Source: Ipomoea triloba (taxonomy: Eukaryota > Streptophyta > Magnoliopsida > Solanales > Convolvulaceae). From it: a stretch of 64,000 bases of DNA. The stretch spans positions 11,732,329 through 11,796,328 of the forward strand of contig NC_044923.1 in NCBI RefSeq assembly GCF_003576645.1, read 5' to 3'. A program made the position numbers and the translations under genes. The notes under the pieces are model-generated. The model searched no databases. It saw only the letters and a program-made list of their open reading frames with translations, and was not told where the DNA came from. The number at the start of each line of letters is the position of its first letter. Positions within the stretch are counted from its first letter, which is position 1. This document shows positions 34,278 to 45,615 of this stretch, in pieces.

Positions 34278-35128
34278 CGCATGTATGTTTAAAGTTATTT
34301 AAGTTTACAAGACAATTTTTCAACCAAAAAAATAATTAAGTATATTCATGTGAAATTAATCCATAATGATTTAAGTCAAGTCTTTGTCTGCCACTCATAT
34401 GTCATTCATTATCATGCTCATTCACCTTCCATGAAATTTCTTAATTTATAAACACTCCCTACCCCGGTACTCGATCTATCTCACCGTTCACTCCAACAAA
34501 CCAACTCTTATAATATTATTGCTAAAAATACTAAGATTAGTTCTCGACTTTAATAATTTTTTCTTTTAAATTTTATACAAATAATTTCATTATATTTTAA
34601 CCTTAACTTTTATGATTTTATCAAATTTAATTCTCCATCATATATTATATGCTACGGTGTTAATTCCGATGTCATATACTCATCTTATATGATAATGATT
34701 GCCAACCCTATCTTCCAATCTCCATTTTCTATTTCTCAATTTAAAAATTTCATTTGCTAACCCTCACTTTTCAAATTTCTTCATCCAATTTTTGATTTAT
34801 AAACTTCCACAATTTAAGTCAAAGTCTTCCATGTAAAGAGATCATCAAGTCAAGTCTTTACACCACTTTGTAAGTTTAATTTCTTGTGCTCAATTTAGCA
34901 CCTTTTTTTTGTAACGGAGAAAATTCTAAGGAATAAATCTCATTTATGTGTAATAACTTGGGGCAAGTTGGCAACAATTAGGGCCAATCTGAGGATTAGT
35001 TCAAGACTTCAAGATGCGATAATTTTGGAGGAAAAAAAATAAATAAAAGGAAATTTTCTACTGTTTGAAAATGTAAGTCAACATGCACAAAGATGAAAAT
35101 TTACGTAGAACTTAGGTAAGGTACAGCC

Positions 35129-35405
35129 GCGCCTTAACGTGCGGTCAGTGCGGCCACTCCAATATGTATGTAAATATGCACCAATAATGTTAGGAAATGC
35201 ATAACAAAAAATGCACAAATACATCCAAAAAACACATCATTAGGTATGCATAAACACACCTCACAATATTTGAAAAATGAACAATTAGGTGTGGGGAGGT
35301 ATGGTGTCTTTTTTTTGGTGTGTTGCGTATTTTGTGGTGTATTTATATATTTCATTGTTGTGCATTTTTCTAAGCGATCGCGGTTACGACACGTTAAGAT
35401 GCCAT
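35129..35405. mobile_element. Probable MITE
   Basis: The left end GCCTTAACGTGCGGTCAGTG is matched in inverted form at the right end by TCTTAACGTGTCGTAACCGC. About 275 bp, AT-rich centre, no coding capacity. No clear target duplication. Confidence 0.4.
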
Positions 35406-35576
35406 CGCATTTGAGCTGAAGTCAATTTACATATAACCCATATTACCTGCGGCTCCTATCTACATGAGTTAGATTTAGATGTAAAAATAATAAATAAATA
35501 AAAAATTGCTTGTTGTGGGTAATGGGTCAGATTTATGTTTTAAAAATAAGGGTATTGTAAAATTTTCTGTTTAGAA

Positions 35577-35651
35577 ATAATAATAATAATAATAATAATA
35601 ATAATCTCAAATAATAATAATAATAATAATAATAATTATTATTATTATTTT
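35577..35651. repeat. (AAT)n / (ATT)n microsatellite
   Basis: Two AAT runs separated by CTCA, then ATT repeats; able to fold back on itself. Confidence 0.95.
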
Positions 35652-36644
35652 AGAATCCATTTTTACTATAATGATGTAATAAAAATATATCATTTTATTC
35701 TTTACAAAATACCAATTTTATGAGTACCGTAACATATAGAGAAAGGTCGGGCCCTATGAGTACAACCAATATTGAGGTTATTGATACACTTGTTTAAGAA
35801 CAATCACAATAGGAAATTTTCTTTTTAAAAAAATTTTGGGTGGATTTTTATTAGGTGGATAATATAGAAAATTTGAGAGTATATTCTACAAGATAGAGTT
35901 TTTTTGTAAGTAGTCACGCAAAGGGGAGAAAAAGATATGGGGTGAGGGTAGGGTAAGTGGGAGCAGTTGTTTCCACTGTCTCTATTGTAGCTCCGTCCCT
36001 AGTCCCGGACGTGCAAGACCAAGATCTCATCAATTATTGAATTTATTGATTTTTTTTTCACATTTAATTTCTCACAAATAATTTTGCCTCATTTTAATCA
36101 CAACTTTTATGATTTTACCAAATGTAGTTATTCAAACATCATATACTATATATTTCTGTGGGGAAAAGGTGCAAATAGGTCCCTAAATATTTCGTGAAAA
36201 GTCAATTAGGCCCATGAACTTTTTAAAAGTGCAATTAATTAAACACATGAACTCACGATTTTGAGTCGTCTGACTCCACTACCCGGTTACCTCTCCGGTC
36301 AGAGCCGGTAAACGCATACATGGCTCGCCACATAAGCTTTGGAGTGGGTATTTGGCCGCCACATAAGCATAAATAAAAGAATAAAATTAACAAATTAAAG
36401 CCATAAATGAGTAAATAATTCACTGAGCTCTAATCGCATATTATAATCAACATCGCAACACCTTCTCGCCCTAATCTTCATTGCTCTGCATCGTCTCCTA
36501 ATCGCAACACCACTGTCGCTCCACCAGCTTCTAAAATGGATTGTGGATCGCGCATCAAAACGACGTCGTTTTGATTAATGAAAACATACAGATGAAACGG
36601 CCTCCGTTCTGCACCATTCACTTCCAGTTTATATACACTACAGT

Positions 36645-36740
36645 TACATTTCAACACAACTGCAGTTACATTTCAACACAACTGCAGTTACATTTCAATA
36701 CAACTGCAGTTTCTTTTCGACATAACTGCAGTTTCATTCG
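36645..36740. repeat. 22-bp tandem repeats (CAGTTACATTTCAACACAACTG)
   Basis: About four imperfect copies before the solo LTR; related copies resume after it at about 38355-38560, showing that the LTR landed in the array. Confidence 0.75.
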
Positions 36741-36747
36741 ATATTAT

Positions 36748-38317
36748 TGATGTGTAGCAAAAATGAGTGATGGTGAGTGTACGGGTGTGAAATGTCGTTC
36801 CGCTGAGGATTGGGGGTTATGGCACGCAATATGCAATCACAAAACTAGGCACTAGCACAAGGAAATCAACAAGAAGCTAAGCAAATGATAACAAGGTAGA
36901 ACAAACACATAAACAATAGATAAGTGCAAAATAAAGAAATAGGACTCAAGCTAGGGGAATTACCATCTAGATGCTTTAACACTTAAGTTTTGGGGAAGAA
37001 CATTTTACCTAGGTTCTAGAGGCTAGCACTAATAAATCCAAGTTTCCACAAGGATTAGAACAAAGATTGCCCTATTCCCATGGTGTATCAACCTAAGTTC
37101 TTGAAGGACAAAAGCTATTTAAGCCCCAAATCTACCCCTATTTCCATAGAAGAGAAAATGGATTTGAGATTGGGTTGGCTCAAGTCTCCCATCTAATTCC
37201 CATTGTGATGGAAGACTTTCCAAAGACAAACAACAATCATTGCGCAACTAATCATTGAAAGATAAAATCAAAATCCAACTCAAACTCAAGAACCCTAGGT
37301 TGGGGTTCTTCCCCTTTTTCACAATAATCACAACTTAAGCATCCAAATAGATAATACAACCCTAACTCAAGCCCATAAACTAACTACTCATGATTAAATA
37401 GCATAAAGAACACAAAAACACAAGCAATAAACATAAATCTTGCAAAAGAAAAGAGATAAAGGAAAGAAAACTTCTCTATTGAAATGGGAGGAAGAATCTT
37501 GAAATCCAAGCTTCAAATCCAAGATTACAAGCTCCAAAAGTGTTAAAATACATAGATCTAAGCCTAATCTAACCTAAAAATATGAAAGGGAGTGAATGGG
37601 AGTGTTTAGGGTTCAACCATGGGGAAAAATCGTGTTCAAAATGCTCAAAACGAGCTTAAATAGTGAGCAGAGCAGGTCCCAAACGGCCTGGTAAACGGCC
37701 GTTTGTGTGGCCATATGACTCCTCTTCAAAAACAGCATTTTTGCACTATAATTCGGCCTAAAACAAACGGCCATGCATACGGCCGTATGGCCGTATGCCA
37801 GCTCTCCAGAAATTGCATTTTCGAACTCTGTGCAACTGCTTTGACTTCTAGGCTGTTTTTCACCATTTTCCGTTCAGAATTACGAAATGTGTATTTCTAG
37901 AAAAGTTGTAGCCCTTGAAGTCTTCTTTCCAATGGTTCAAAGATCACATAATTTGGACATTCCTAGGCTGAGATATGATCCAATTACTAAGATGTCGACG
38001 TGCAGAAATTTCAACACCTTGATCTTTTGCTTCTCTTTTATTTTAGTTTGCCCAAATGACCAAAACCATTGCAAATACAAGTCTTAGGCTCCCTTGGAAG
38101 TGTTGCACTCATCTACATAGCTTCATATTTGGCCTCCATTTGACTCCAATGCCCACAAAAATGCATGAAAATGCTCATCTTTGCTTCTAATGCTTTCCAA
38201 CTCATACTCCTTGCAAAATGACATAAATAAGCACTAATTCTCATGAAATTTGGAATGATCTATAAACAAAATAACTTAGTGAAAGGGAGGAAAATATAGA
38301 CAAAAGAACACTTATCA
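36748..38317 (-). mobile_element. Solo LTR with 5-bp target duplication
   Basis: ATTAT at 36743-36747 and again at 38318-38322 flank a 1570-bp segment starting TGATGTGTAGC and ending CACTTATCA. The minus strand starts TGATAAGTGTTCTTTTGTC, a beginning typical of Tat/Athila-type Ty3/gypsy LTRs. There is no primer site, coding sequence or second LTR, so it is a solo LTR left by recombination. Confidence 0.7.
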
Positions 38318-38849
38318 ATTATACACTCAAATATGTGAACATGTTATTCATTTTCCTTTCAACACAACTACAGTTTCTTTAATAATACACTGCAGTTTCA
38401 TTTCAACACAACTACGATATCATTTCGATATAACTACAGTTTCATTGGACAATATACACAAAAAAAATGTAAAACAGTTATTTAGTATCAGTTTATATAC
38501 ACTCCAGTTACATTTCAACATAACTACAGTTACATTTCGATATAACTACAGTTTCATTTGATAATATAAAAACAAATGTGAGGCAATATCTTTTGAGATG
38601 AACTGTAGTATCAGTTACGGAGCTCCGTTACGATTTACGACTATCATTTCTCCAACTTATTGAAACGACGTCGTTCTGTGACCATGATCCACGGTATAAC
38701 AACTGCTGTAGTACATACAATTTGCGTGTGAAAAGGATCATGTTGGAAAAGATTTTCTAACACCAAGATTTTATTATTTTTTTTATTTTTGTATTGCAAT
38801 ACTATTTATTTGTTTGTTAAATGTCTAAATTAATTATGATTACAAGATA

Positions 38850-38980
38850 TTTTTTCAACAAAAAAAATGTGTTCATAATTAAACTAACATCTACTCCGTA
38901 AGATTTCCACCATCAACCACAATGACTAACTCAAAGCCAAGGATCGAACCCAAGGTGCTTGGCTTCAGTAAATCTTATTA
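38850..38980 (-). repeat. Possible SINE fragment
   Basis: The minus strand contains CACCTTGGGTTCGATCCTTG with a good B box (GGGTTCGATCC) and runs toward an A-rich end, but I could not place an A box or target duplication. Confidence 0.35.
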
Positions 38981-39323
38981 TTTGTTTCACATATATTTAT
39001 CTTTTATATAGTAAAAATAAATTAATAAATTATCAAAATATGATATTCTAACAATTTGTTATTATAATAAATTATGTATGGTATCTTGTATCAAATTTTG
39101 CTTTATAATTAATTAATTTTGGGATTAAATTAAAAAAAAATTATTGAGTCAAATCTTTGTCTACTATTTATCTATAGTACGTTTTCATCCTCTTTCCATG
39201 AAATTTTCTAATTTCCAAACACTCATCTGGTCCTGGCCACCAACTCTAACCAAACTCTTAAAACATCATTGTTGAAAATTTAAAGAAAAAAAAATCAAGA
39301 TTTGTGAATATAGACTAATTTAA

Positions 39324-39713
39324 GAGTTAATTCCATTTTTATTCTAAATTTATAGGCGACAGTCCACTTTTAGTCATTTCTTATTAGAACATCATTATTT
39401 AGTCCTAGTACTATTGTGACATGACCATTTTTTGTCATCTGTCAACAAAATTGTTGAAATATCATTAAATATAATGACATTTAGATCTTTTTTATACAAA
39501 GTGGATTAACCTATAATATTTTTATGTTTTTTTTGAACAAATCCATAATTGAAGACCGAAATACTTTTATATTTAAGATTTAAACTGTTTTATTGATAGA
39601 TGACAAAAAATGTCATGTCACAAAGACCAAAAGTGAATGTTATGATAAAAAATAAAAAGAGACTAAAAGTGAACTGTCACCTATAAATCTAGGACAAAAA
39701 ATGAAATTAACTC
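39324..39713. mobile_element. Mutator-type MITE with long TIRs
   Basis: Ends start GAGTTAATTCCATTTTTATT and, inverted, GAGTTAATTTCATTTTTTG, with similarity over about 120 bp. The flanks CTAATTTAA and CTTATTTAA are a 9-bp target duplication with one mismatch. The first ten bases match the Pack-MULE at 40617, suggesting a common source of transposase. Confidence 0.7.
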
Positions 39714-40929
39714 CTTATTTAATTTTAAAATATTATAAACTATTTTATTAATTAAATTCAAAATTAAATTGTATTAAATTAAACATAGAGAATTACTTTT
39801 TCAAACAACATAATTCATTAATGAGCTATCCTTGAATCCAATAAAATGAAATGCTCTGGAAATTACAGTATATATATTAGAGTTGGTTTGGTTGTTCTCC
39901 CTCCCACTACAAGATTTCATAAAGCATCTATCCATCCATCCATCCATCTATCATGCTATTGCTCTCAAAAACAATATTCCTAAGACCTTGTGCTGCTATG
40001 AGAATGTTGTTTATTACTACTACTACGCTACTTCCTCTCTTTCTTTACCTTTTCGTTTTTGCTTGCTTGTCTTCTTCTATTTCCACACAAAGAGTTGCAG
40101 CCAAAAACAACATGATAAGGTGTATTGAGAGGGAGAGGCTTGCTCTTCTGGATTTCAAACATGGCCTTAGCTTGTGGATGACTATGGCCTTCTCTCTTCT
40201 TGGGGAAGTGATGATGAATGTTGCATTTGGTGGGGTACATGCTCACTACGACAACAACACTGGCCACATAACCATTCTTGATCTTCATCCCCCCAATTAT
40301 CAATGGCTAAAAGGCCACAAGGTTAGCTCATCTCTACTTGAACTGAAGCATTTGAATTATCTGGACCTCAGTTTCAATGATTTTTAAGGGAGTCGTATCC
40401 CCGAATTCATTGGTTTCTTTAAGAGATTACTTGTCTTGAGTCTTATGGATGCCGGGTTCAGTGATACAATTCCTCCACAACTTGCGAACCTTACCAATCT
40501 TCGACTTCTAAATATTTCTGGATACTATTTCACATTGAAAATAAAAAATTTTGAATGGCTCTCTCTTCTTTCTTCTCTAAGATCCATTTATCTTAGTAGT
40601 GTTGACATTGATTTAAGAGTTAATTCCAGCAATGGTCCCCCGACTATGTTGATTTTCCAAAATTGGTCATTGTCTTTTAATTTGGACGAAAAAGACACTT
40701 GACTATTGATTTTGTTCCGACATTGGTCCTTCCGTTAACATGGCGTTAGATAAGTGTTAAGTGAAGGGATAAAATTGTCTTTTTATATATGGCCTTCTTT
40801 CTCCCTCTTGTTCTCCCTAATGTACTCACCGTCTAATAGATATTGATTCCACGCTGCAAATTCTCCCCATTTTGCTTCTTTGGAGCATCACAGTTGAGGG
40901 AGAGAGTGTGAGTGGGACCAGAGCTCTCT

Positions 40930-41220
40930 TAGGGCGTTCTTGAATTGAAAGAATGAAGAGAAAGCAAGGATGTCTACATTTCGGGTCTTCTCTGACGGCA
41001 GCGTGCGAGATCTGAACGGGGAGCCTGAGGCCCGGTGGCATGGAGACGTTGCCGCCGCTGATGGAGGGCCCGGATCCGAACGCGTCGGAATGCGGCGGCC
41101 AGGTGATTCCCTGCTTTGAGGGGTTTGGGCTTTTGTATCGAAACTCGGAGCCGGAAGCGGGCAGAAGCCACCTCATCAACGCCTTCTTCTTCCTCTACTT
41201 CCAAGCGCAGCAATGGGTTC
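40930..41220. pseudogene. Captured GC-rich coding-like fragment, unidentified
   Basis: Much more GC-rich than its surroundings, with open frames on both strands (plus frame includes VIPCFEGFGLLYRNSEPEAG). I do not recognise a family. Its composition suggests a captured exon of a host gene. Confidence 0.4.
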
Positions 41221-41327
41221 GGGGTCTGTTTTTTCTTTTATTTACTTTTTATTTTATATTTTTATTTTTTGACTTGATGAGGTTTTTTAACCTGTATATA
41301 TGTATTATAGCTCCCAACATTCAATAT

Positions 41328-41560
41328 ATGTAACTGAGATGAATAACGGAGGTGGCGAGAATGAACAACATTTTATGCAGGAAACCTGTACATATATGTA
41401 GTATAACTTCCAACATTCAATATATGCAACTGAGATGAATAACAGGGGCAAGAATGAACACCATTTTATACAGGAAAACTGTATATATGTATTAATGTAT
41501 GTAACTGAGATGAATAACAGGGCAATAATGAAGAACATTTTGTGCAGGAAATCAAGTAAA
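41328..41560. repeat. Three imperfect repeats (TGTAACTGAGATGAATAACRGG)
   Basis: Copies start at about 41328, 41424 and 41498, each running through a GAATGAACAACATTTTATGC-like segment. They fill the centre of the Pack-MULE. Confidence 0.7.
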
Positions 41561-42113
41561 TAAGCTAAGTTCAGTCTACTCCTTTCTAAGTCAAAAGGGT
41601 ACAGTGAATGCCTTTCCACTTCTATTATGGGATTTCTATGCCATCCATGTAAGAAAAATTGTAAAAGAACCGACTACAACAACGCGAATTAAGCACACCC
41701 AAGATGAAAGATGGAGAAAACGGAATAAGAGAAACTAGATCCATTATGTAATTAACAAATCAATATACCATTCAAAGAGACAGGGATTCAGTTCCTAGTC
41801 TGGAACTCAATACCTGCCTCCAAAAGAATATGATTCTAATCCTGAATTTCTACTTTAAGTGAGCTAACTAATTGCTACAAAACCCTGTTCTTAACCCCAG
41901 TTTGCATACCTTTGAGCAAATCACAATCACGACACTGAAGCAGGTGGCAGAGAGCTTTGTCATTCTTGTTATACACCCAGTTTGAGGGGACTGTCTTAAA
42001 GCTTTTGAGGACTGGAATGAAACAATGTCTCCAGCACTTTAAAGAACGTGAGGATTTGGTAGAGAAGTGGAAGAAGCCCATCACCTATTGCTAAAGGCCA
42101 TTTACAATCCAAC

Positions 42114-42285
42114 TTAAATGAGTCTATGCTGACGCAATCCTTTCCCGAAGTGAGGTTGCATCAAGCGGACATACAAACCGTTTTTTGCCATCAGTGAGTC
42201 GTGGGACCCTTCTTCCACAATCCGCCCACCATTTAGAACAACAATGTTGTCAAAATGCCTCATCATTGCTGCTCGGCAGATCAGG
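42114..42285 (-). pseudogene. Captured 3' end of a half-size ABC transporter (ABCB type)
   Basis: The minus-strand frame reads MRHFDNIVVLNGGRIVEEGS, then HDSLMAKNGLYVRLMQPHFG and KGLRQHRLI before a TAA at 42116-42114. This is the end of an ABC nucleotide-binding domain plus a distinctive C-terminus like plant ABCB29, assigned from memory and not verified. Downstream (42113-41880) resembles its 3' UTR. No Walker motifs are included, so it is a fragment. Confidence 0.65.
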
Positions 42286-43084
42286 GAAGGACCAGCGTGA
42301 GGACAAAGAAACCCAACAAAGAAAATGACCCTTTTACCCCTTCACTTAACACTTATCTAACGCCATGTTAACGGAAGGACCAATGTCGAAACAAAATCGA
42401 TAGTCAAGTGTCTTTTTCGTCCAAATTAAAAGACAATGACCAATTTTGGAAAATCAACATAGTCGGGGGACCATTGCAAGAATTAACTCTTGATTTAATT
42501 GAGTCATCAAAAACCAGTGTCACCCTCCCTCCTTTCCTTGAGGAATTACAGTTGCCATTCTGCCAACTCCATGGGTCTTTGCCTTTCTCGCTTAATTCTT
42601 CTTCCCCATTTCTTTCCGTTGTTGATTTTTCTTTCAACTATATCAATACTTCTTCGTTATTCCACTTGTTGCGCAATGCAAGCAAAAAAACTCACTAGCA
42701 TCGACCTGTCAGCAAATTACTTTGCAGATACCATTCTTGATCATGCATTTGGAGACATGGAATTTCTTGAGAACCTTTATCTTGATTCTATTATCACCAA
42801 TGGAATTCCAAAATCTTTTTGGAATTTAACTCATCTACGAATTTTAATTTTGTGTGATAATTATCAATTAAATGCATCAATTGCTGAACTTTTCCAAAAG
42901 TTGCTCAAGGATGCAGAGAAATCTCTACAAATCTTAAATTAGACTTATCTTGGAGTCAATTCACTGGTGAACTCCCTGCGGATATCATCACCAAATTTAC
43001 ATCTTTGAGAGAATTGCGCGCAAATAATAACCAGCTAAATGGATCAAACTTCAGACTACCTGCAAGTCTTGAATATTTAGATTT

Positions 43085-43500
43085 GTCCTACAACCAAATT
43101 ACAGGACAAAATCCTGATCTATCACATGCTTTGTCCTTAAGAGAGTTATACCTCACTGGAAACTAAATTACAGGACAAATTCCTTGTCTATCACATGTCT
43201 TGTCCTTAAGAGTGCTAGATCTCTCTCAAAATCAAATTACAGGACAAATTCCTGATATATCACATGCTTTGTCCTTAAGAGAGTTACATCTCACTGGAAA
43301 TCAAATTACAGGACAAATTCCTGATCTATCACATGCTTTGTCCTTAAGAGCGTTATACCTCTCCGGAAATCAAATTACAGGACAAATTCCTCATCTATCA
43401 CATGCTTTGTCCTTGAGAGAGTTATATCTCTCTGACAATCAAATTACAGGACAAATTCCTGATCTATCACATACTTTGAACTTAAGAGTGATAGATCTTT
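43085..43500 (+). repeat. Tandem near-identical LRR units (69 bp each)
   Basis: Six units encode LSxNQITGQIPDLSHALSLREL-type repeats (23 residues) with very similar DNA (ATTACAGGACAAATTCCTGA + TCTATCACATGC). Such DNA identity exceeds normal LRR divergence and shows recent duplication. One unit carries the stop at about 43165. Confidence 0.85.
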
Positions 43501-43768
43501 CTGAAAATCAATTACATGGGGGCTTACCAGAAACTATAGGGAAGCTATCAAAGCTTAATAAGTTGTATGCCTCATCAAACTTATTGGAAGGAGTTGTAAC
43601 TGAAGCCCACTTTTCAAACCTTACACATCTTCAATTCTTGGATTTATCCTTTAATGTACAACATGAATAGTAATTGGGTTCCTCCTTTTCAGCTTTACGA
43701 AATATTATTAGACTATAAATTTGGGCCTCAATTTCCAAAATGGCTGCGAACTCAGGATAAAATATCTA

Positions 43769-44016
43769 TACTTGATATTTCTGATGTAATACCTAATTGG
43801 TTTTGGAATTTCTCCCGCAGGTCCGATACCGATATTCATAAATTGCAGGGTTATGGATTTTGGTCTATACTTGATATTTCTGATGTAATACCTAATTGGT
43901 TTTGGAATTTCTCCCGCAGGTCCGATACCGATATTCATAAATTGCAGGGTTATACCTAATTGGTTTTGGAATTTCTCCCGCAGGTCCGATACCGATATTC
44001 ATAAATTGCAGGGTTA
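43769..44016 (+). repeat. 97-98 bp tandem duplication within the LRR pseudogene, 2.7 copies
   Basis: CTTGATATTTCTGATGTAAT .. TTCATAAATTGCAGGGTTAT occurs at about 43770 and 43868, with the last two thirds again from about 43952. Each copy contains CCCGCAG and TTGCAG. Confidence 0.85.
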
Positions 44017-44147
44017 TGGATTTTGGTGGGAATGAGTTTGCGGGTAAAATTCCATCATGGATTGGAGGATCTTTGACAGATTTGCGTATTGTTAGTCTCC
44101 GACATAACAAGTTTGATGGGAAAGTGCCTTCAAGTATTTGTCATCTT

Positions 44148-44270
44148 TTTTTTTTTTTGAATACTACTCACCCTATTGAAGCACAAGAGTTAGTATTGCT
44201 TCCACTGAGGCTCGAACCCACCACCTCCCGTATAAAGGGAAGGGTTTGATGCCACTGGACTACAAGATCC
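44148..44270 (-). mobile_element. Full-length tRNA-derived SINE with 10-bp target duplication
   Basis: TTGTCATCTT at 44138-44147 and 44271-44280 flanks 123 bp. The minus strand begins GGATCTTGTAGTCCAGTGGC (A box TAGTCCAGTGG), has GGTGGTGGGTTCGAGCC (B box GGTTCGAGCC) and ends in a run of A. It interrupts the LRR pseudogene. Confidence 0.85.
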
Positions 44271-45615
44271 TTGTCATCTTAATAGCATGCAGATCTTGGA
44301 TCTTTCTGAAAGCATATTGACTGGGGAAATTCCGTATTGCTTCTACAATTTTACTTATTTCATGAAAAACAGTAGTTCAGTTGGAAGTACTATACTATCT
44401 ATTACTAATATCACTAGTCGAGGAATGAATTTCTATATAGACAATATTTTGATTCAGTGGAAAAATTAAGACAGAGAATATACGAAGCAATTGGGACTTT
44501 TAAAAAGTATTGATCTTTCGAGCAATCAATTGGTTGGACATATTCCAAAGGAATTTTCTTCTCTCAAGGGATTAATTTCCTTAAACCTTTCAAAAAACCA
44601 TTTGATTGGAAAAATATTTCCAACAATCTATCAGATGGATCATTTGGAAGTCCTTGATCTTTCTAGGAATAAACTTTCTGGTGAAATTCCAATTGGCCTT
44701 GCTCGTTTGAATTATCTCGCTGTTCTTGACTTGTCGAGCAACTTTTTATCTGGCAAAATCCCGATCGGCACTCAACTGCAAAGTTTCAATGCTTCTTCCT
44801 ATACCGGAAATATTAGATTGTGTGGGGACCCACTTCCCAAATGCTCCGCGAATATTCCTCCACAAAACAAAGACAATGACTTTCAAGAATATGATAGTTT
44901 TCTAAATCGAGAGTTTTACATATCCATCGTGCTAGGGTTCTCTTTTTGCTTTTGGGGAATTGTAGTCACTTTGGTGCTCAAAGACTCTTGGAGAATTGCA
45001 TACTATGAGTTCTTGAATGATATCAAAGATTGGCTCTATGTGAGAATGAAGATCTATTTGGTCAAGATGCAAAGAAAGCTACGCATATGATTTGATGAAG
45101 CAATAAAAGGCCAGGTATAATTACCCCAATATTGTATTATTTCATTTTTGGTCTCCTTTGGTGAAACAATATCTTTTAGACTTGCCTTGATCAAGTTTTG
45201 GCCTCCACTAATATGATATAATTGACACAGATTGATTATGTGCAAATTGGGAATGAAGAATTTGTATGGAGCACTCACTCTGTTTGAAGATCTGTATGCT
45301 TCTTGCATTTGATTTAGAGGAACTCACAAAATTTTGTATTTATATTTTCAATAAATCCTATTTATGTTAGTAAAACACTATCTATTTTTCGCATTCTGAT
45401 AGAATATATATTTTGTCATCAACTTGATCATTTTAATTCCTAAAATTCAAATCCTTTGATATATTAGGAATTGATTTTTAACTTTCCATCTTTCAAGCAT
45501 TTCTTTTTTCTTCTTCTTCTTCTTCTTTTTTGGATCTTGGTAAAGAAAGCTACAGGCAAGTCACATAAACCAAGAATGTGGGACAAGAGAGGGTGGAGAC
45601 CAGCCAAGAGAATAT

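Larger units (their letters stand above)
34278..36540. other. AT-rich intergenic sequence
   Basis: No gene seen. It contains a MITE-like inverted repeat (35129-35405), an AAT microsatellite (35577-35651) and, from about 36160, a TE-end-like phrase (GGTGCAAATAGGTCCCT) without a visible partner. Confidence 0.5.
36543..38691. mobile_element. TIR element with internal 22-bp repeats, interrupted by a solo LTR
   Basis: The outer ends are inverted: GTGGATC..AACGACGTCGTT at the left (36543-36570) and AACGACGTCGTT..GATCCAC at the right (38664-38691). Between them are tandem copies of a CAGTTACATTTCAACACAAC-type unit on both sides (about 36645-36740 and 38355-38560). A 1.57-kb solo LTR splits it. Without that, the element is about 580 bp and non-coding. 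Confidence 0.5.
40617..42489. mobile_element. Pack-MULE with ~157-bp TIRs and perfect 9-bp target duplication
   Basis: TTGATTTAA at 40608-40616 and again at 42490-42498 flank a 1873-bp element. Its ends begin GAGTTAATTCCAGCAATGG and, inverted, GAGTTAATTCTTGCAATGG, and stay about 96% alike for roughly 157 bp. No transposase is present. The interior holds a GC-rich coding-like segment (40930-41220), tandem repeats, and on the minus strand the 3' end of an ABC transporter gene. Removing the element and one duplication rejoins the LRR reading frame. Confidence 0.9.
39953..45090 (+). pseudogene. Broken LRR receptor-like protein gene (EIX-like RLP)
   Basis: The 5' part has a hydrophobic leader (LPLFLYLFVFACLSSSIS) and the LRR N-cap CIERERLALLDFKHGL, then a frame loss before the expected tryptophan region and a stop at about 40385. 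LRR coding resumes, is cut at 40616 by a Pack-MULE, continues at 42490 (SVTLPPFLEELQLPFCQLHG), meets further stops (about 42940, 43165, 43670, 44467) and a SINE at 44148, and ends with ten good codon-rich LRRs, the C-cap LCGDPLPKC, a transmembrane helix (FYISIVLGFSFCFWGIVV) and a short basic tail stopping at 45090. An intact member would be a plasma-membrane receptor for microbial patterns lacking a kinase. This copy cannot make one. Confidence 0.88.

Noticed and set aside
40028..40303. Antisense frame over the receptor pseudogene start
   Set aside because: Shadow of the plus-strand LRR coding sequence.
44190..44270. tRNA gene suggested by A and B boxes
   Set aside because: Poly-A tail, target-site duplications and family copies show a SINE; no cloverleaf can be drawn.
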